In this document: one piece after another, positions 57,501 through 64,000 of the stretch | How the letters are laid out: the number at the start of each line of letters is the position of its first letter | Numbering within the stretch: the stretch's first letter is position 1 | From: Parachlorella kessleri | Lineage: Eukaryota; Chlorophyta; Trebouxiophyceae; Chlorellales; Chlorellaceae | NCBI GenBank assembly: GCA_001598975.1 | Contig: BBXU01001530.1 | Location: 27,296 to 91,295, forward strand | Direction: 5' to 3' | Length of the DNA stretch: 64,000 nucleotides | The notes under the pieces: generated by a model | What the model was told of the DNA's origin: nothing | Database searches by the model: none | What the model saw: only the letters and a program-made list of their open reading frames with translations | Made by a program: the position numbers and the translations under genes

Positions 57501-60500
57501 ACTCAACATGATCGGTGCATAGTGTCCTTCCTGCTGCGTTGTGCACATGCTTGGTGGTCCTATGTTGATGGATTCGGCACTAGTGGCTAACTGCTTCTAC
57601 CCAAGCAACCCCAGCTGACGGCCAGATCATGCTGCTCTCCGCTCTGCTGCTGCAGGCTCAACAGATATTGGGGGCGCGCTGGCAATATCCCGCCTTCTGT
57701 TCTGCTACCCCCCTCCATCTCACTCCTCTCGCTTCTTTGGTCTGACCGACCAGTCCACCGGGGGTGCCGCCCTGCTGCCGCCTGCTGTGGACCTGGCACA
57801 GCATGGGGACGCTGCGCGTGCACAGCAGCCACATGGTGGGGATACCCACGTGGCACAGCACGCGCAGCATGGGGGTGCCCTGCTGGCAGCGGTGGGGGAC
57901 GTGGTGGTGCTCACGGTGCATGTCGTGAGCGCTGTGCCTGCTGAGCTGCCGCTGAGCGGCGCCGTGCTGACGCTGGGCGTGCTACAGCAGCTAACAGGTA
58001 AGCTACTCAAAGGAGCATGTAGGGGACCATCTGGTTGTGCCTGGCTGCATACTCATTGCAAGGTTCTTGTGCTCTACCGTGAGTGAGCCTCCCTTTCCGA
58101 GAGAAAGAGTTTGGGTTATCTTCATCTGCATGCCAGTTGCCGTCATTCTTCGACAGCAACATGAGTCTATAGCATGCCCATAACAACGCTGTTGACATCA
58201 TATTATGACTCCTGGGTGGCTTGTGACTTGGTTCCTTCTCATCCCTCGTTGCTTCTTGTCGTTGCTGTCAGCGCATCACCGCTTAGCAGCCACCCTGCTG
58301 TCAGCAGATCATCTGTTGGCAGGTCTTTCGTGGTAGATATGCTGCTTCTCGAGCCTGCTGCAGTGATGCGCACGCCTAGCACGCCCAGCAGCCACCCTGC
58401 TGTGAGCAGATCACCTTGGCCTTTTTTAGCCTGCTTCGCTGGCCTGCCGCAGTGATGTATACGCCTAGCACCACCACCCAGCTCACCCGGACACCCACCG
58501 CGGCCCCTCCCTCCCTGGCTCGCGTGTCCTCCTCCACCGCAGCCACCACAGCGTCCGCGGCTCCCTTTGGTGGTGGGGAGGCCACGCCGCGTGTTGGGGC
58601 TGGGCCCAGCGCCACCCCGCGGGGTCTGAGGAGGAGCCTGAGCAGCGCGCAGGGGCCCGGCCAGAGCCCAGCAGGCGCAGCGGGTGACGGGGCTGCGGGT
58701 GCCGATCACGCCGCCGCTGCCGCCGGCGGCGCCGGCGGCGGCCAGTTTGTCTCCAAATGGCAAGAGGTGGAGGAGTTGCAGTGCCGGGTGCTGGCAGTAT
58801 CCCTTGGGGGAGCCAGTCTCCGGGCAGGGGTGAATGTGCTTACGTTCCTGGCCAGCCCCGTTAAGAGGGGGCTGTATGTACCCAAGCACATCCGGGCCAA
58901 CCTGCTAGGGTTGCCTCTCCATATTGAGGTCCAGCCTGCCCCCAGCCTGCTCTCCTCTGGGAGGCAACCCGGGCAGGGCCCAGGCAACAGCAGCCAGGCC
59001 GCGCCGCTTCAGCTGCTGCAACCCTCCCGCGTTCGCCGCACGCGGCGCAGCAACGTCAGCGTGGATGGCGGGCCCCCGGTGGCGGGGCCAGCCCTGGGCG
59101 CGTCGGACTTTGGTGGCAGCAGCAGCAGCGGTGCAGGCCTGACGGGCGCAGCGGCCCTGCTTGCTGAGCAGTACCCCCCGGAGGAAGCAGTACTGCTGGA
59201 AGTACAGTCTGCCAGGCCTCGGGTGGAGCTGTGGCCCGCTGCAGTGGGGGGTGCGGTGATTGCGGGCCAGCGGCAGTGGCTGGGGCTGGTCATCCAGCCT
59301 GAGCGGGACCAGTTGAAGGCAGCCTCGCTGGCACTGACGTGGCCGGGGCTCAGCACAGCGGGCGCCAGCGCTGGCGCAGCAGGCGGCCTTATCGTTCGCC
59401 GGGCGTCCACGCAGCGTACGCTCCTGCTCAGCAGCGGCGGCAGCGGCATTGCGCCGCTGCATGTGTCATCATTCAGCAGCGGTGCCGTCGGCATGACTTC
59501 CACGGCCCTCAGTCCGCTCAAGCCCGGCCTTGCTGGCAGCCCTTTCCAAGGCTCAAAGCACAGGTCCACCATGTCGCTGGGCGGCTCAGCGGACCTGGCG
59601 ACTCGCTTGGGCGCCGGCGGGAGGCTGGACGGCGCAAGCGCTGGCCCCAGCCTGGCACCTGTAGGTACAGCAGCGGTGGCGCTGCCGTTGGATGTGTCTG
59701 CGGGGCAGCGGGGCCGGCAAGCAACAGACCCCCCACAGGCTCAGCAGCAGCAGGGGCGGCCACTGGGAGGGGGCTTGTCATCAGCCAGCAGGACCAGCGA
59801 TGCTGCCACTGGTGCGGGCCCCGAGCAGGACAGCAGCAGCGGCAGCAGCGGCGGGAAGGATAGGAGCTCTGGGGAGCTGCTTGTGGCGGAGGAGGTGTCA
59901 CCAGGAACCCCCGGCTGGCTACTGGGGGACGTTCAGGAGCAGCAGCAGTTCAGGCTGCCAGGCTGGGCGGGCGGGCAGCCGGCCTGCGCAGCGTGGTGGT
60001 GGGTGGAGGCAGGTAGGAGTTTGCATAGCACTGGATTTCTTGAGATGGGCGGGTGCCGCCAAGGGTTGCAAGGGTGATTTGTCATGAGCGACCTCGCCTT
60101 GTAGTATTCGCTGGCTGGGATCACTGCTCTGTGCCATAATCGTACTAGTACCTTGATTAACATTCCCCCGACTCCAAGCAGTCTATCTATCTGTAGTGCA
60201 TTCTTCCGGGGCTTGCCTGTCTTGCACTGCCTCAATGCCATCTAGCCCCAGGCTTAGGACGCATGGGGTTGGCCGCTCGCTGGGTGTGATGAGAGGATCA
60301 GCGACGAACCATTGCCCCTGTCGCATGCCTCCTGCTTGGAGTTGGCTGCTGGCTCACGATTATCGCACGGCATTAAAGAGATTTCCTGCCCTGCCTCCTT
60401 ATGGCCCTCCTTATGGCTGCAGGCGCTTTTGCGGCCGCCCCAGAGGTGGTACGAATCGCGTCCCCAGGGGCTCACTCCCCTGCCGGCCTCGGTAGCAGCA

Positions 60501-62674
60501 GGGCGTACGACCCCTCCCACTTTGCCCGCCTACCGGGGGAGCCCGCCCCTCCCACCCACACTCTCCCATTGGCTGCCCTGGACTTGGGAGTGAGCTTAGA
60601 GTACGACAGCGGCTGCCACAGGAGCCACAGCAGGCCGCTGTCGGTACCGCTAATACAGCCCTTCACAGCGCATGCAGCGGCCCGCGAGCTCCCCTGCGGT
60701 ACGATCGCGGTACAGCTGTCGCTGCAGTCCATGCTGGCGGTACCGCTGACAGTCGCAGCTGCCAGCCTGGAGCCACAGCCTGGCCTGGTGCTGAGGGACA
60801 GCCTGGCGGCAAGGCTGGGACTGCTGCCGCTGCGCCTGCCGCCGGGTGGCTGCGCCTCGCTGTGTTACCTCCTGCAGATTGCTGACAGCCTAGCGGGCGC
60901 GGCACAGCTGCCACCGACCGGGAAATCGGCTGCCAGGAGCGGGTGCGGCAGGCTTGACAGGGCTGCTGCCAGTGCTAAGCTGGCACAGGCTGCCAAGCTG
61001 CAGCCCAGCATGCTGAGCGTGGAGTATGACCTGGACAGCAGCCAGCTGTGCAGGTCGCCCGCGGCGCCGCTGGCCTCGCCTGGTGTCGGGGGCGGCAACT
61101 TTGTGGGAGAGAATGGGGTTGTTGCTACAGGAGGCCCATTGACGGCTTCCACAGCAGGCGCAGCAGGGGCAGCCCTTGCGCTGAACGGGGCGCAGCACAG
61201 GGAACACGCTGTGGCTGCTGTGCCTTCCGCCCCGCTGTCCCCTGCTGTGGAAGCGCTCAAGCAGCTTGAAGCACTCGCAGCCGCTGCTGCTGCCGATTCT
61301 GAAGAAGAGGAGTATGCAGCAGCGGGTGGCAGCAGCCCCAGGAAGCGAGCAGGCTCGCGCCCCGGCAGCGCCGCGAGCGGCAGCACTAGTAATGGCAAGA
61401 GCAGCAGTGATTTGGTGCAGCGCTGCACTTTCACGCACCTCATGGTACTGCAGCTGGCCCCTCCGGAAGAGGATCTGCAAGGTGACTAGTGTACTCTCAC
61501 ACTGACTGTGGCTGGCCATGATGCTGCAAGAAAGCCGCACCTTGAGGCTCTGCTGTTCGATGTTTTTTTGTACGCGCTATGTATGGCCAGTGGCAGTGGT
61601 GTAGATTGTCGGAAGGGAACCCTCATAGAAAGTCTGTTTCTGGCGTGTGCACATCCCATCGCTTAGCTGCCTGTGTTGTGCCACGGCATCCTCCTCTGGT
61701 ACTCGGCTGCAGGTGCCCTTGTCCTCCTCCGGCTTCTGGGACCCTTCACAGCTGTGGCAGGGCAGCCCATCACGCTGTGCTGGCGCCTGGAGCGCAGCAC
61801 AGCAGGCCCAGCGGGCGCAGCAACGGCCAGCTCAGCAGGGGTACCGAGTGGTGCTGCCCCCGTTCCTCCAGAAGAGGAGGCTGCCACGCCACTCATCTAT
61901 GACATAATAGCCGAGGTGAGCCAGCTGGCAGTCCCTTCCAGAGTGCTTCTCAGCCAGTTGTGCACCCAAGGTTCTTCGCAATGCCGGCTGGTTGGCAGAT
62001 CTGCTCCTTGCATCAAGTGGGCATGCGACAAGGGTGACTATACTCGATGAGTCATGTACTTGCTTCGCCTGGCCGCTCTAGCGCATGAGTGTCCTTCCTT
62101 TGCTGCTGCAGGGCGACAACTGGCGGCCCCTCGGCAGGCGCACCGGCCGGGTGTGCTTGGGCTCTCAGCCGGGGGCCGTTGCGACAGTGGAGGCAACTTG
62201 GGTCCCTCTGATGCATGGCACTCTGCCAGTGCCAGTCCTGAAGCTCCAGGAGATTCGCTACCAGGTGAGTTGGGCGGCTGGGCTTGATGGATGCTAGTGT
62301 ACAGTTCTTTCTCTGGTTATCGGGGGCTATGTCTGGGACTGTTGGCTGAGGTTGGGAGGCTTGCAGAGAGGCATTTCAAACCTTGTGGTGTTGGAAGCTT
62401 TCGCCAGTGTTTTGCACTTAGTCCAGTGGAGCAGGGCTTCATGACACTAGCTGGGCTCATGCTGGTTGCCGTCTTGTGTAAGATGGCTGTGGTCAAATCA
62501 AATCCTCGCCCCCCAGCTGCCTGAACCCTCGTTGCATCGTACACGAAGCCTTAAGGCATGCTATGTTTCCTGTTACAGGAAGAGTATGACGTCGGGAACG
62601 AGACCAACTCCATACGAGTGCTGCCAGCGGTGGAGGGGCGAGCGCCACCTGTGGGAGGGCCTCTTTCGTATTAA
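48578..62674 (+). CDS. TRAPPC10: TRAPPII subunit TRAPPC10/TRS130
   Basis: Large subunit of the TRAPPII tethering/Rab-GEF complex at the trans-Golgi. First nine exons close in phase: 48578-48655, 48755-48840, 49036-49132, 49439-49594, 49946-50173, 50566-50662, 51239-51399, 51871-51969, 52304-52506. They match plant TRS130: FVLAVEDLSGVWTPLYE, FLAATDPRLQKLRQFSHSPV, CEEAEEYKRAYRPQLKAL, FDSMRRDLNTKRRDRCVRLD, SFSTLFLFKDSLAVMMEAAG, LLDDALREYYELEAVYLEAI, FRQFLFASQARVLLK. The middle (52.5-55.8 kb) is low-complexity Ser/Gly/Ala sequence and only roughly modelled. Clear later exons include 56541-56718 (DVADVLMWRGDLEEAAELYS), one starting about 57085 (EGWYSLAAHTLPKLAACQ), a long exon about 58455-60013, one about 60422-61480, then about 61713-61914, 62112-62262 and 62579-62674, ending in the conserved C-terminal domain (DNWRPLGRRTGRVCLGSQPG). 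Local exon duplications are listed separately. Confidence 0.88.
50680..50765. other. AT-rich island in a TRAPPC10 intron
   Basis: About 85 bp of strongly AT-rich DNA inside a GC-rich intron (for example ttttaaatataacacatac). No protein match could be read. Could be organelle-derived or simply an AT-rich intron segment. Confidence 0.5.
52195..52268. other. AT-rich island in a TRAPPC10 intron
   Basis: About 70 bp, nearly all A/T, sharply bounded by GC-rich intron sequence just upstream of exon 9. It contains ataagag and gagcttat as an imperfect inverted repeat. An inserted organelle fragment is possible but not shown. Confidence 0.55.
53777..54030 (+). repeat. Triplicated exon-like unit in TRAPPC10
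   Basis: Three direct copies of a unit beginning g-ggtgacag, each preceded by an AG acceptor: 53777 (degenerate, with an in-frame stop after SVLHCP), about 53876 and 53961. The last two share the coding phrase SVLYCLLGHLYSNARSEL, with base differences only in a few positions. The third copy reads on into LTQLGEAAGLRPPQ, so it is the likely functional exon. The copies lie in different frames of the genomic DNA and would have to be joined by splicing. Confidence 0.85.
55334..55347 (+). repeat. Poly-G tract, 14 G
   Basis: Uninterrupted G run in a TRAPPC10 intron. A second, longer run (18 G) is at 55924-55941. Such runs are prone to length error in sequencing. Confidence 0.85.
55924..55941 (+). 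repeat. Poly-G tract, 18 G
   Basis: Uninterrupted G run shortly after the exon encoding SPAASIQHLGLSEALIPQLG. It lies in or close to coding sequence, so its true length affects the gene model here. Confidence 0.85.
58287..58490 (+). repeat. Two-copy ~100-bp tandem repeat spanning a splice acceptor in TRAPPC10
   Basis: Copy A starts at 58287 and copy B at 58389. Each begins cagccaccctgctgt-agcag and ends gcctgc-gcagtgatg...acgcctagcac. The unit includes a possible 3' splice site (ctgcag / ccgcag) and the first exon bases after it. Copy B continues into the long coding exon. Confidence 0.8.
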
Positions 62675-62962
62675 CCCTCCTGGGTCGTAGAAGTGGGCGA
62701 AATTACTCTTGGCTGTAATTCCTCTCGTACCCAAGTCGACGAAAACTGAAGAAATTTCAAGAGACTTCGGGAGAACGGCAACCATGCCCCCAATTTCCGT
62801 ACCTTAGTAGTACTGACAATGCCTGGGTTCAGCTTCACCTCCAGTCGGAGCTGGTCAACAACCGAATGAAGCGGGCGGCGGATGCAACAGACGCACCTAT
62901 ATAAAGGCGATCCAAGCCATCCAAGCAACCTTCCTAGTGCTAGTGATATCTCCGACTTCGAC
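62675..62962. promoter_or_regulatory. TRAPPC10 3' end and TATA promoter of the next gene
   Basis: Short intergenic region. A good TATA box (TATATAAA) at 62898-62905 lies 65 bp before the ATG at 62963 and is the clearest core promoter element in the window. Confidence 0.65.
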
Positions 62963-64000
62963 ATGCCGAGCTCAGGCTGCATCGCTGGCCTTGCCGTGGC
63001 CGTGCTCTTAGCGCAGTGCGCCTTTGGGTGAGTCTGTTGCGTTTTCAAGTGCTTGTTCGACTGATGCAAGTGATAGCCGCTTGAGCTTTCAGCGCAACAG
63101 CCGCTCGTCACCGCGTTCCGAGTTGTCGCACAACGGCTGGATCTTCCTGTCGCCTTCTTAACCTGCACAGTTCGATCCGTTGGAGGTGATGCACGCCACT
63201 CGTACTGCCCCTCGTGCCCTGGTTGCAGGCACAGAGTGACCTTCAGGCGTCTGGGGCAAGGTGACAGGCCCCCCCCCTGTCCTAACGGCGACTGCCACGG
63301 TGATCCTCAAGGTGAAGCTATGTGAGGCTGCACCCCCCTTTGGAGCAGTGTCCAGTCTCTTATGCCTGTTCTGAGGTATGGGACGTGGTCCGCTGTGCTG
63401 TTGCAAGGTCGTGATGTGATGCGCAGCTGCCCCGCTGCACCTCAGGCACACCTCTCTCTGCGCAGCGGTGATTCCCCACTGTGGGGCTCTGCCTGGCTGC
63501 AGAGCATTGCAGCAGCCCACCATGCAGCCTTGCAAGGGGCCGGCTTATGTGACTATTAATTCTCTACCGACCTTGGGACTGGCTGCTGCAGGCCCCCCGG
63601 GCGACCACCAGCCCTGGTGGGACGCCCTCAACTGCACCACCTCTCCTGTGTCCCTCCTGGAAGAGGAGCCCACCACCTATGCCACCTTCCTGGACTTGGT
63701 GGCCAAGCTCAACCTGACAGGTGGGGCCACAGCGCCACTGCAGAGCTGTCCTGTGAGTTTTCACTTGTGTAATGGGATTCCCTGCCACCGCCACTGCCAA
63801 CTAGGCACACCCAGCGCCCTTCCAAAAAGTGGATGCGAGCAAGTGTTTGGGAGCGCTCGCCCCTTGCTGGTACCCATCTCCTCCCCAACTCCCTTGCAGT
63901 GAAGCTTCCCAATGCCTGTTCCAAATCATACCCCGTCTTCCGAGCTTGGCTGCCGCCTGTGTTACACCGCTGTCGTCTCCCCATGCAGACTTCCTCAGCA
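62963..64000 (+). CDS. Secreted protein, possibly fasciclin (FAS1)-like, 3' part missing
   Basis: Exon 1, 62963-63027, encodes a clear signal peptide (GLAVAVLLAQCAFG after MPSSGCIA) and ends at a gtgagt donor. A later exon at about 63592-63720 (acceptor gctgcag, donor gtgggg) reads PPGDHQPWWDALNCTTSPVS, then EEEPTTYATFLDLVAKLNLT, which resembles the opening helix of FAS1 adhesion domains (TFLxLVxxxxLTDxL). The final bases 63990-64000 look like the start of the next exon. One or two small exons between 63028 and 63591 were not resolved (63173-63187 and about 63466 are candidates). FAS1 identity is tentative. Confidence 0.5.

Overview
Nuclear DNA of a eukaryote, most likely a chlorophyte green alga (possibly trebouxiophyte; the class is an inference). 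The protein genes are densely intron-split with GT-AG junctions and a few GC-AG ones. Coding exons are GC-rich with many Ala/Gln/Ser/Gly runs. The tRNA genes carry an intron next to the anticodon. The telomere-type motif is the plant CCCTAAA form. Several proteins match the plant/algal version of their family (TRS130, SYP6-type Qc-SNARE, algal-type expansin, plant-type RRM protein). No bacterial operons, CRISPR arrays or phage genes are present.

Layout. 1-3239 (-): HtrA/DEG-type serine protease, 3' end outside the window. 3972-15683 (+): 16-exon giant ankyrin-repeat protein with a basic patch and a long Gln/Ala/Pro-rich tail. 16940-18536 (-): SYP6/syntaxin-6-type SNARE. 18809-20659 (+): alpha/beta hydrolase. 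21309-22035: two almost identical intron-containing tRNA-Leu(AAG) genes in inverted orientation. 22891-27340 (-): TIM44, with a fragment of mitochondrial cox1 in its last intron. 28970-36594: an apparent tandem duplication of an [ankyrin gene (+) / expansin gene (-)] unit, in which the first expansin copy is only a degenerate 5' remnant. 37501-42223 (-): RS/RRM RNA-binding protein with a PWI/Nab2-like N-terminus. 42530-44390 (+): MMADHC (cblD) cobalamin-trafficking protein. 44787-48307 (-): HI0933-type FAD oxidoreductase with a short interstitial telomeric repeat in an intron. 48578-62674 (+): TRAPPC10/TRS130 subunit of TRAPPII, about 14 kb, with local exon duplications. 62963-64000 (+): start of a secreted, possibly fasciclin-like protein.

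Most exon boundaries were derived by hand from splice consensus plus reading-phase continuity. Where phases close exactly (HtrA, the giant ankyrin gene, SYP6, hydrolase, TIM44, expansin, RRM protein, MMADHC, FAD protein, both ends of TRAPPC10) the models are well supported. The middle of TRAPPC10 and the last gene are only partly resolved.

Neighbouring genes do not form a pathway. Two themes recur: mitochondrial or organelle proteins (HtrA2-like, TIM44, cblD) and trans-Golgi trafficking (SYP6, TRS130). Five gene pairs are head-to-head, four of them with start codons only about 270-730 bp apart. The most unusual DNA-level features are the cox1 insertion inside the gene for a mitochondrial import subunit, the palindromic tRNA-Leu pair, the ankyrin/expansin duplication, the triplicated exon in TRAPPC10, a dispersed ~90-bp repeat found three times, and the interstitial telomeric motif.
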